A program made the translations under genes and the position numbers. Below are positions 1-6,524 of a DNA stretch of 31,307 bases, in pieces. The DNA lies in NCBI GenBank assembly GCA_030639495.1, contig DAOWCP010000018.1, positions 1 through 31,307 on the forward strand, given 5' to 3'. The DNA comes from JAGLTN01 sp023135255 (lineage in GTDB: Bacteria > Planctomycetota > Phycisphaerae > Sedimentisphaerales > Anaerobacaceae). Positions within the stretch are counted from its first letter, which is position 1. Every line of letters begins with the position of its first letter. Under the pieces are notes generated by a model. That model was given only the letters and a program-made list of their open reading frames with translations. It was not told the origin of the DNA and did no database searches.

Positions 1-410
1 TTGCTTCTGATCTGCCCCGTGAGATAGACAGGTTTAAACAAAAAGTCCATGCCGGCGCAGAGTATGCGATAACCCAGCCTGTCTTTGACGTTAAAATGCT
101 GATGGATTTTCTGGAAAAGATCGAACCATTCACAATACCGATAGTTGCGGGAATTTGGCCTTTCACGAGTTATAAAAATGCCGAATTCATGGCCAATGAG
201 GTTCCGGGGGTTGTTGTGCCTGATGAACTTTTACACAGGATGAGCCAGGCAAAAACAAAACAGCAGGGTGTTGCTGCGGGAATTGAAATTGCTCGAGAGA
301 TGATAGCGGAGATAAGTGATTATGTTCAGGGTTTTGCAGTTAGTGCACCTTTTGGAAATGTGAGGATAGCATTGGCGGCTCTTGGGAAAATTGAGATTGA
401 TAAGGTTTAG
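1..410 (+). CDS. Methylenetetrahydrofolate reductase (MetF-type) domain, C-terminal part; 5' end outside window
   Basis: The reading frame is open from base 3 and ends with TAG at 408-410, so about 135 C-terminal residues are visible. The motif GAEYAITQPVFD near the start is the hallmark of the MTHFR TIM barrel (substrate- and FAD-binding strand). It is followed by PIVAGIWPFTSYKNAEF and NEVPGVVVPDELL, which match the end of the same barrel. The enzyme reduces 5,10-methylene-THF to 5-methyl-THF for methionine synthesis in the cytoplasm. In many bacteria this sequence type is the C-terminal half of a protein that also carries a homocysteine S-methyltransferase domain. Whether that is so here lies left of the window, so no gene symbol is given. 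The internal ATG at 96 is not a plausible start because the conserved motif lies before it. The gene converges on the phosphatase gene with a 49-bp spacer. Confidence 0.88.
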   Translation, partial: ASDLPREIDRFKQKVHAGAEYAITQPVFDVKMLMDFLEKIEPFTIPIVAGIWPFTSYKNAEFMANEVPGVVVPDELLHRMSQAKTKQQGVAAGIEIAREMIAEISDYVQGFAVSAPFGNVRIALAALGKIEIDKV

Positions 411-459
411 GCAGAAACGATGGAAGAGAAAAAAATAAAACCTAATTTATTTACAAGTC

Positions 460-1278
460 CTAAGATATCTCCAGCCCTAAAACCGTAATATCGTCGAACT
501 CGGCTTTCATGATCTTTTCGTTTTCGATTGCTTCTTCGATCCTTGCGAAGATCTGGTCGAGTTTCAGGTTGCTAATATCGCTGAAATTTTCTTTGAGGTA
601 AAAACCTTTTTTTTCATCGAAGTCCGCTATGTAAGGCTCAGTTCCGTCGGAATACATTATCAGCCTGTCGCCGGGTTCCAGCTGTATCGTCTGCTCATGA
701 TAATCGGTTTGTTCAAATATGCCAAGCAATGCGCCTCTTGTTTCTATTTGCTGAGGTTCCTGTCCTTGTCTTATTAAAATCGGATAAGGATGGCCCGCTC
801 TTGCGCAGGTCAGCTCGAGAGTTTCGGTATTAAGCAGGCAATAACAGCATGTAGCAAACTGTTGGCCTGATAATTTCTGTTCTGTCATGCGTTTATTGAG
901 ATTGGAAATAACTTCTGCGGGAGAAAAGATATAATAATCGTTTTTCCTGGTACGCCTCATAACGATCGCCTGCTTGAGGAACATCGTTAAAAGGGCAGCG
1001 GGCATTGAATGGCCTACCGCATCAGCTATATAAAAAGCAATATGTGTTTCATCTACACGTGCAACATCATAGATATCACCAGATACCCATTCTGCGGGTT
1101 TGAAAAGAGTAGACCACTTGAGGTTTTTGTTGTCAGGTAGTGTTTTAGGCAAAAAATCCCTTTGTACCAGTCCTGCCATTCGCAACTGCTGTTCAAGATT
1201 CTCAGCCATATCACTTGTTATATGTTTTTCTCTTAGCTCTTTCACTTTCTCGCTCATATTTTTAGTTATCCCCACCAT
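460..1278 (-). CDS. SpoIIE/RsbU-type PP2C serine phosphatase
   Basis: This 272-aa protein is predicted to be a cytoplasmic PPM-family serine/threonine phosphatase, which in known systems dephosphorylates STAS-domain anti-anti-sigma factors. Metal-binding elements are visible in family order: SGDIYD at 66-71, IADAVGHSMPAALL at 84-97, YSDGTEPY at 209-216 and FDDITVLGLEI near the C terminus. Residues about 8-35 are charged and helix-forming, typical of the linker that in relatives follows a sensor domain. No PAS, GAF, receiver or HAMP domain is present, so this is a bare catalytic unit. No STAS or anti-sigma kinase gene is adjacent, so its partner is unknown. ATG 1278 has no good Shine-Dalgarno; the second Met (MSEKVKEL) follows a GGTGGGGA stretch and may be the real start. 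Confidence 0.88.
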   Translation of the reverse strand: MVGITKNMSEKVKELREKHITSDMAENLEQQLRMAGLVQRDFLPKTLPDNKNLKWSTLFKPAEWVSGDIYDVARVDETHIAFYIADAVGHSMPAALLTMFLKQAIVMRRTRKNDYYIFSPAEVISNLNKRMTEQKLSGQQFATCCYCLLNTETLELTCARAGHPYPILIRQGQEPQQIETRGALLGIFEQTDYHEQTIQLEPGDRLIMYSDGTEPYIADFDEKKGFYLKENFSDISNLKLDQIFARIEEAIENEKIMKAEFDDITVLGLEIS

Positions 1279-1414
1279 TTTTATAGGACTATATAATAAT
1301 TCTGATAATAAAACCGGTTAAACACAATTACATTTCGTCTGGTAAGGTGGGTGACTTTGGTAATTTTTAGTTTAATTTGTGTAAAAAAGATATGATGTGA
1401 AGAGGTTTTGCCGG

Positions 1415-2134
1415 TTAAGAGAAGATCGCAGAGCCTATACGCAGAATTGTTGCCCCTTCTTCTATGGCAGCGATGTAGTCTCCGCTCATTCCCATGCTTA
1501 ACTCGGTAAATTCAGGTCCGACCATTCTTTCGCCTTTGATTTCCCAAAACAGCTCTCTTGCCCGAATAAAGCAGGCTTTTGCAATATCCTTATTTCGGGT
1601 AAGCGGAGCCATCGTCATCAGACCTACAAGGTTTAAGTTCGACATTGTTTGGAATTGTTCTGCGAGATGTGTTGCTGCTCCGACAGGTACACCATATTTT
1701 TGCGGTTCCAGTGAGGTATTGACCTGGAGCAGAATTTTAGGTTTTAGATTTAACTTCCCTGCTGCTGTATTGAGTTCTTCTGCCAGACGAAGTGTATCTA
1801 CAGAATGTATCAATGATGCTATCGTAAGTGCCGGTCTCACTTTGTTTCTCTGAAGATGGCCTATCATATGCCAGTTGACTTTTTTAGGGATAGATTCATC
1901 TTCTGTATTTTGGTTAAGAAATTCAGATACCTGTGTGCTGACTTTTTTAAGCTGCTGAACCCTGTTTTCACCTAAATTTGTCATGCCAAGCTTTATTACT
2001 TTTTTAATACAGTCAATAGTCGTTGATTTTGTTACAACAACAAGCGTTATGCTTTTGGGATCTCTGCCTGCTTTTGCGCATGTCGAATTGATATCGTCTT
2101 TAAGGCGTTTTATTTTTTCAGATATTTGTTTCAT
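1415..2134 (-). CDS. yggS: YggS/PROSC family PLP homeostasis protein
   Basis: This is a 239-aa fold-type III PLP-binding barrel protein without known catalytic activity, which in E. coli and other bacteria buffers pyridoxal 5'-phosphate and affects amino- and keto-acid balance. The PLP lysine is K36 in LVVVTKSTT. Other family signatures are LGENRVQQL, NWHMIGHLQRNK, VNTSLEPQKYGVP, GLMTMAPL and ELSMGMSGDYIAAIEEGATILRIG in segments, ending with the usual IGSAIF. Length matches the family. The start has GAGG only two bases before the ATG, closer than usual. A TTGACA hexamer lies in the 99-bp spacer upstream, so it may have its own promoter rather than depend on the topoisomerase gene. Confidence 0.93.
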   Translation of the reverse strand: MKQISEKIKRLKDDINSTCAKAGRDPKSITLVVVTKSTTIDCIKKVIKLGMTNLGENRVQQLKKVSTQVSEFLNQNTEDESIPKKVNWHMIGHLQRNKVRPALTIASLIHSVDTLRLAEELNTAAGKLNLKPKILLQVNTSLEPQKYGVPVGAATHLAEQFQTMSNLNLVGLMTMAPLTRNKDIAKACFIRARELFWEIKGERMVGPEFTELSMGMSGDYIAAIEEGATILRIGSAIFS

Positions 2135-2172
2135 AACCTCTGTCTAAAAAGTATAAAGAACAATTCCTATAC

Positions 2173-2197
2173 TCTGTTAAAAAAACAATAATGTCAA
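2173..2197 (-). promoter_or_regulatory. Possible promoter for yggS
   Basis: A perfect minus-strand TTGACA lies at 2192-2197 in the spacer between the topoisomerase and yggS genes. The best -10 candidates (GAGTAT at 17 nt, TATAGG at 20 nt) are imperfect in sequence or spacing, so only the -35 element is convincing. Confidence 0.3.
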
Positions 2198-2233
2198 GAT
2201 ATTATTTAGTAAAGAAAATCGCCAACCGTAAAA

Positions 2234-3331
2234 TTAAGGTAAAAACTTAGATGTATCTTTAAGCTTATCGGGAAGATATTTATTGACAACAAAATCAAGA
2301 CCATGTTTTGCAAATGCCTGCTGCTCGACACGAACCCCCATTTTCAGCATTTGGTTTATTGCTTTTTGCCAGGGTTTGTGGTGTATTACAAATGGGTCAT
2401 TTCTAAGGGCGTCTTTCGCACGTTTGATATCTACTTCTTTTAACGGATGCGTCGGCAACTTGTACTTAATTATGTCCTGTGGTGTTACTCCAAGAAATCT
2501 TACCTTGGGGACACAGAAAAATTTGTTCAGGTGTGCAGCGTTGCCCGAACCAACTTTAAGTGTTCTGTAAATATTAAAGTAACCATAAGGGTCGCCATCG
2601 ACAAATGCGTAAACCGGAATTTTCAGCTGATCAGTAAGTCTTCTGATAAAACGTCTGCATGCTCTTGTCGGAACACCACCCATACTGATAAGGATGCAGC
2701 TCTTCTTTTTCCAGTAATCATATTTTACGAGTCTTTGGAACATACCTGCGGTTTCTATTGCGAGTATGAATTTTGCATTGCTCTGGAATTTAAGTCCTTC
2801 GACATCAGTTGGGATCGAATACGCCCCGGAGCCGAATTTTGTACAGTCGATCTTGAGTGGTTTTCCTTTGGAATCTTTATCTATTACAATAAGCTTACCA
2901 GCGATGTCTCCGCCTTTTTCCTCAGGTGTGAATTTGAGCTGTTCACGGTTTACCCCGAACATCGCTTCGACGTCATCCATGATCGTATCTGATTCAGTCT
3001 GTTCTTTGAAACCAGCTTTGCCCCAGTTCTTAGAGATATAATATGCTTCCCTTTTGGTGGCCATGTCATCACTGTCGACTAGCTCTTTGGATAACGACAT
3101 CATCTTTAACGTCTGGGCAAAAGTTTTGACCGTACTAACAGTTAAAGTCCTGAGCTTACTTTTGCCGAGCATTTCAAAATAACCGACCTTTGCCTGATAT
3201 TTAATATTATTTAACGACCGTATCGGCGTGGTCATCGTCGGGGATTTGCCCTTAAGAATCTTGTTGTGAACATCTTTTGCTGCGTCAGTGATCTTTTTAG
3301 TTACTAAAACCTTACTCGTCTGTCTTGGCAT
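2234..3331 (-). CDS. Type IIB topoisomerase (Top6A/Spo11-like) subunit A
   Basis: This 365-aa protein matches the DNA-cleaving subunit of topoisomerase VI. The winged-helix CAP-like region carries KREAYYISKNWG, with the tandem Tyr97/Tyr98 that contains the family's catalytic tyrosine, followed by QTESDTIMDDVEAMFGV. The Toprim domain shows Glu193 in IETAGMF and Asp245/Asp247 in DGDPYGYFNIYRTLK, the three acidic Mg2+ ligands. All expected catalytic residues are present, so it should be able to make double-strand breaks. The N terminus (about 30 residues) is lysine-rich. Topoisomerase VI normally needs a GHKL ATPase subunit B, often encoded next door. None lies in this window: the upstream neighbour is a noncoding stretch and the downstream gene is yggS. 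Either Top6B is encoded elsewhere or this is an unpaired Spo11-like protein. Confidence 0.93.
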   Translation of the reverse strand: MPRQTSKVLVTKKITDAAKDVHNKILKGKSPTMTTPIRSLNNIKYQAKVGYFEMLGKSKLRTLTVSTVKTFAQTLKMMSLSKELVDSDDMATKREAYYISKNWGKAGFKEQTESDTIMDDVEAMFGVNREQLKFTPEEKGGDIAGKLIVIDKDSKGKPLKIDCTKFGSGAYSIPTDVEGLKFQSNAKFILAIETAGMFQRLVKYDYWKKKSCILISMGGVPTRACRRFIRRLTDQLKIPVYAFVDGDPYGYFNIYRTLKVGSGNAAHLNKFFCVPKVRFLGVTPQDIIKYKLPTHPLKEVDIKRAKDALRNDPFVIHHKPWQKAINQMLKMGVRVEQQAFAKHGLDFVVNKYLPDKLKDTSKFLP

Positions 3332-3465
3332 TTAATGCTCCAAAAAAAATTACTACATAATTGCCTTAATACTAGCGGATAAACTGAAATTTTCAAGCAA
3401 TTTTAACCTGACCAATTTTTGCTGGTAAAATACGCAAAAAAAGTTTCTAAATAAAGTTTTTTTTC

Positions 3466-3494
3466 TTGCATAAATACGCCGAAAACAATATAAT
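3466..3494 (+). promoter_or_regulatory. Strong sigma-70-type promoter for the ncRNA
   Basis: TTGCAT at 3466-3471 and a perfect TATAAT at 3489-3494 are separated by exactly 17 nt, with an A/T-rich run just upstream resembling an UP element. Transcription would start near 3501 on the plus strand, where no protein gene follows. Confidence 0.7.
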
Positions 3495-3500
3495 CAGCTT

Positions 3501-3683
3501 GTTCTTGTTAGTTAGTAAGGAATGCTTTTGGGAAAGTGCTTCTACTTACAGTGGCATCGGTGAGAGAGGCTCTTTTTTAGGTTTACAATGAAATAATGCC
3601 GTTTTTAACGGCTTATGAACCTCGGCGAGGCAGCGTGGCTTATCGGTTTCCCCCCCAGCCGAATCCACCACCTCGCCCTTTTT
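3501..3683 (+). ncRNA. Candidate structured ncRNA of about 180 nt, family not recognised
   Basis: The unit has a near-consensus promoter, no credible ORF, two strong consecutive hairpins and a terminal U tract. The 5' part (3501-3575) has only weak local pairing. Hairpin 1 pairs AGGTTT (3579-3584) with GAACCT (3617-3622), ATAA (3593-3596) with TTAT (3613-3616), and GCCGTT (3598-3603) with AACGGC (3607-3612) around a TTT loop. Hairpin 2 (3624-3677) has a C-rich apical loop and is followed by TTTTT. Size would fit 6S RNA, but the long rod with a central bubble was not found. Signature elements of tmRNA, RNase P RNA, 5S rRNA and SRP RNA were also not found. GGGAAA near 3531 could pair with TTTCCC of the hairpin-2 loop as a pseudoknot. 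Confidence 0.6.
3624..3683 (+). terminator. Intrinsic terminator forming the 3' hairpin of the ncRNA
   Basis: GGCGAGG (3624-3630) pairs perfectly with CCTCGCC (3671-3677). GTGG/CCAC and CGG/CCG extend the stem inward to a 12-nt loop, TTTCCCCCCCAG. A C and then TTTTT (3679-3683) follow. GGCGAGG could alternatively pair with CCTC just upstream (3620-3623). Confidence 0.65.
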
Positions 3684-3842
3684 ATGCGCTTAAATAAAGC
3701 AAAAAGAGCTTTTTGTTACCCCCAAGTCATACCGTATTTGTACGGGATTTGGAGTTTTTTTAAAAAATAGCAATAATTTTAGTGACTAATTTGCGAGGGG
3801 CATATCTTAATTCAGTAAGATAATACGTTCAAAAATATTGGC
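3684..3842. other. Noncoding spacer between ncRNA and yjbQ, with small palindromes
   Basis: No coding potential is seen. Three short inverted repeats occur: CAAAAAG/CTTTTTG just after the ncRNA, CCGTA-TTTG-TACGG near 3732-3745, and TATCTTA-ATTCAG-TAAGATA at 3803-3822. None is directly followed by a T tract on the minus strand, so they are at best weak terminators for the yjbQ transcript. Confidence 0.4.
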
Positions 3843-4253
3843 CTATTGTCCCTTGATCTGCAGGAAAACTTTTCTTGTTCTTGGGCCGTCAAATTCACAA
3901 AAATATATTCCCTGCCATGTCCCCAGTCTTAACTTACCATTTGATAAGATAATAGTTTCACTTGCCCCGACAAGGGAACATTTGCAATGAGCGTCCGAGT
4001 TGCCCTCGCAATGTCGATATCCTGCTCGGCGATAGGGCAGCAACTCGTCTAAAGTCATAAGCATATCATGAACTACATCCGGGTCGGCATTTTCATTGAT
4101 CGTTATGGCAGCGGTGGTATGGGGACAGAAAACGATAACATCGCCGTTGGTTATGCGAGTCTCTTTGACAGCAGTTTCAACCTGGGCACTGATATCTATC
4201 ATCTGGTTGCGGTCTTTTGTTATAACGGTAAAATCAGTTTCGATGATCTTCAT
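3843..4253 (-). CDS. yjbQ: YjbQ/UPF0047 family protein
   Basis: This is a 136-aa single-domain protein of the UPF0047/YjbQ family, small trimeric metal-site proteins of which some have weak thiamine-phosphate synthase activity; the true cellular role is not settled. Family motifs are FCPHTTAAITINENADPDV at 43-61, GNSDAHCKCSLVGAS and the C-terminal LGTWQGIYFCEFDGPRTRKV. The histidines and acids in the PHTT and NSDAH segments are the presumed metal ligands; family members often have AHL where this one has AHC. It starts 13 bp after the argS stop and is probably the last gene of a rsfS-argS-yjbQ transcript. Confidence 0.92.
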   Translation of the reverse strand: MKIIETDFTVITKDRNQMIDISAQVETAVKETRITNGDVIVFCPHTTAAITINENADPDVVHDMLMTLDELLPYRRAGYRHCEGNSDAHCKCSLVGASETIILSNGKLRLGTWQGIYFCEFDGPRTRKVFLQIKGQ

Positions 4254-4266
4254 TTTTATTTTTCCT

Positions 4267-6036
4267 TTACATCTGCTCTACTACATCGATACCGAGTAGA
4301 TTTGATAAGCCCTGGCCGATACATTTTGCGGTTAGTCTGCAAAGTAAAAGCCTTGTTGCTCTGCTTTTGTCCGAAGCTTTCAAAACCGGACAGTTCGTAT
4401 AGAACGAGCTGAATTTTTGCGCCAGCTCATATAGAAATGCAGTTAGATAATTCATTCTGTAATCTACTGCTGCGGCGTTAATTATTTCGCCGTAGCTCAT
4501 AATGTATTTTGCCAGATCGATCTCTGCCGGCTCAACCAGATTCAAATCTTTAAGGCCTGCAAGCTCATTTTCGATATTAATATTATTGGCTTTTGCTTTT
4601 CTGCTGATCGATTTTACTCTTGCGTAGGCATATTGCATGTACGGTGCGGTGTTGCCTTCCATCGCCAGCATTTTATCAAAGCTGAATATGTAATCGCTCG
4701 TTCGGTTATTGCTGTAGTCCGCATATTTCACTGCACCTATACCGACAGCTTTTGCAATGTTTGATTTAGTCTCAGCGTCAAGCTCCGGATTCTTTTCTTC
4801 AACAACACTTAGTGCTCTTGTGACCGCTCCATCGAGCAGGTCCTTCAGTTTTACGTTTTCGCCTGAGCGTGTTTTGAAAGGCTTACCGTCCTCGCCGAGA
4901 ACACTGCCGAAAGTTACGTGGCAAAGTTCTGTATCTTCCTTAACCCAGCCAGCCATCCTGGCAACGGCAAAAACCATTTCAAAGTGTAGATTTTGCCGGG
5001 CGTCTGTGACATAAATAATTTTATCAGCTTTAAGTTCGTCTGCGCGATATCTGATCGCCGCTAAATCTGTAGTAGCATAGAGAAAAGCACCATCCGATTT
5101 TCTTATAATAAGAGGCAGCGGGTTTCCCTCTTTATTTTTAAAACCATCCGGGAATACACAAATCGCCCCGTCAGATTCCTTAGCTAATCCCATCTTCCGG
5201 AGGTCCTCTACAATGCTTTCCAGCTTGTCAGCATAAAAGCTTTCGCCTCTTTCGTTTTCCTGATGAAGGTCAGCTTTGAGCCTGTCGTATGTCGGCTGAT
5301 AATGTAGGCGGGATTCATCAACGATGTGCTGCCAGACACGCATTGTATCAGCGTCTTTATTATGCAGCTTGATAACCTCTTTCCTGGCGGCCTCAGCAAA
5401 ATCAGCATCTTCATCGCAGCGGGCTTTGGCGTTTTTGTAAAACTGTTCAAGGTCGCTGAGGTGGACGCTGTCCGGGTTGTCGATTACTTCCGGATTGTCC
5501 TGCTTAAGATAAGCGATGAGCATTCCGAATTGTGTTCCCCAGTCGCCGATATGATTTTGTTTAATTACTTTATGGCCTATGCTCTCAAGGATCCTGCAAA
5601 TGCTGTCGCCGATTATTGTGCTTCTCAGATGACCAACATGCATCTGCTTTGCGATATTAGGCCCGGAAAAATCAACGACGATCGTTTGAGGTTTTTTTGT
5701 TTTTTCAAATCCAAGTGTGCCGCCAAGGTCTTTTTCCATTGCCATCAGCTGCTTAGAAATAAACTCCGGCTTAAGTCTGAGGTTTATAAAACCAGGGCCA
5801 GCTACCTCAGCGGGTGAGCATATATCCTCAATGCTTAACTTTGCGATTATTTCCTCTGCGAGCTTACGCGGATTGGTTTTGGTTTTCTTAGCAATCGCCA
5901 TCACGCCGTTAGCCTGATAGTCGCCAAAATCAGGATTGGTTGAAAGCCTTACGATCGGGTCACAATTTTCAATTCCCGTAACTTCTGTGATAGCATTGCT
6001 GATCCTTTGTCGCAGTATTTCAACCGTCTGTTTCAT
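4267..6036 (-). CDS. argS: Arginyl-tRNA synthetase
   Basis: This 589-aa class I aminoacyl-tRNA synthetase charges tRNA-Arg in the cytoplasm. Residues 1-85 form the ArgRS N-terminal additional domain (DFGDYQANGVMAIAKK). The class I HIGH motif appears as HVGH at 133-136 in SGPNIAKQMHVGHLRST. The catalytic core continues with NHIGDWGTQFGMLIAYL, DGAFLYATTDLAAIRYR and SGENVKLKDLLD; as usual for ArgRS there is no canonical KMSKS. The C-terminal anticodon-binding (DALR) domain includes YMQYAYARVKSISRKA and ends LGIDVVEQM. Length fits the family. Its first 17 bases overlap the end of rsfS, which implies translational coupling. Confidence 0.97.
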   Translation of the reverse strand: MKQTVEILRQRISNAITEVTGIENCDPIVRLSTNPDFGDYQANGVMAIAKKTKTNPRKLAEEIIAKLSIEDICSPAEVAGPGFINLRLKPEFISKQLMAMEKDLGGTLGFEKTKKPQTIVVDFSGPNIAKQMHVGHLRSTIIGDSICRILESIGHKVIKQNHIGDWGTQFGMLIAYLKQDNPEVIDNPDSVHLSDLEQFYKNAKARCDEDADFAEAARKEVIKLHNKDADTMRVWQHIVDESRLHYQPTYDRLKADLHQENERGESFYADKLESIVEDLRKMGLAKESDGAICVFPDGFKNKEGNPLPLIIRKSDGAFLYATTDLAAIRYRADELKADKIIYVTDARQNLHFEMVFAVARMAGWVKEDTELCHVTFGSVLGEDGKPFKTRSGENVKLKDLLDGAVTRALSVVEEKNPELDAETKSNIAKAVGIGAVKYADYSNNRTSDYIFSFDKMLAMEGNTAPYMQYAYARVKSISRKAKANNINIENELAGLKDLNLVEPAEIDLAKYIMSYGEIINAAAVDYRMNYLTAFLYELAQKFSSFYTNCPVLKASDKSRATRLLLCRLTAKCIGQGLSNLLGIDVVEQM

Positions 6037-6445
6037 CTGTTAAATCTTCCTCTGTCGTATCTTCCTTTTCCCAGTTTAATTTTTCAGCGTCCCCCCAAAG
6101 CAGTTCCAGGTCATAATAGTCTCTGTATTCGCTGTCAAATACATGAATTACGACATCAACGAAGTCTACCAGTATCCATCTTGCCTGTTCATAGCCTGCT
6201 CTGCCGAAACGAGTATATCCCATTTCCCTTGCAAGGGCTGATATCTCATCGCATACAGTACGGATCTGCCTGTTACTTGTGCCTGTTGCTATTACGAAAT
6301 AATCAGTAGCCGGGCTTTTGCCGACAAGATTTTGAACTGTAATGTCTTTGCAATTAAGGCTTTTCGCTAATTTTGCTGCAGCTATTGCGAGTTCTTGCGC
6401 CTCTTTATTTTGTTTCGTTACCAATTTTAATCTCTTTCTGTACAT
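6020..6445 (-). CDS. rsfS: Ribosomal silencing factor RsfS
   Basis: RsfS (Iojap/YbeB/YqeL family) binds uL14 and blocks subunit joining under starvation. Recognisable are ATDYFVIATGTSNRQIRTV, GYEQARWILVDFVDVVIHVF and YYDLELLWGDAEKL, the standard core and end. A frame open back to 6490 would run through the upstream hppA terminator hairpin and should not be used. ATG 6445 sits directly against that terminator's T tract with no Shine-Dalgarno. TTG 6424, preceded by AGAAAGAGAT, gives a protein of typical RsfS length and may be the true start. The 3' end overlaps argS by 17 bp. The acidic C-terminal tail (about 15 residues) is a lineage-variable extension. No promoter was pinned down; it may lie in the end of hppA. 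Confidence 0.9.
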   Translation of the reverse strand: MYRKRLKLVTKQNKEAQELAIAAAKLAKSLNCKDITVQNLVGKSPATDYFVIATGTSNRQIRTVCDEISALAREMGYTRFGRAGYEQARWILVDFVDVVIHVFDSEYRDYYDLELLWGDAEKLNWEKEDTTEEDLTDETDG

Positions 6446-6479
6446 AAAAAAAACGGGGCAGCCCGGATAAGCCACCCCG
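6446..6479 (-). terminator. Rho-independent terminator of hppA
   Basis: On the minus strand CGGGGTGGC (6479-6471) pairs with GCTGCCCCG (6462-6454), 9 bp including two wobbles, around an 8-nt loop. Eight consecutive T residues follow (6453-6446). It lies 45 bases past the hppA stop and abuts the rsfS start. Confidence 0.85.
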
Positions 6480-6524
6480 ATAGAGTACAATTAACAACCT
6501 GTTTAGTCAATAGGCCATTTGTGT

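Noticed and set aside
3525..3570. Cobalamin-riboswitch-like words (GGGAA on one strand, GCCACTG on the other)
   Set aside because: The two words are on opposite strands and not in the required order, and no cobalamin gene follows on either strand.
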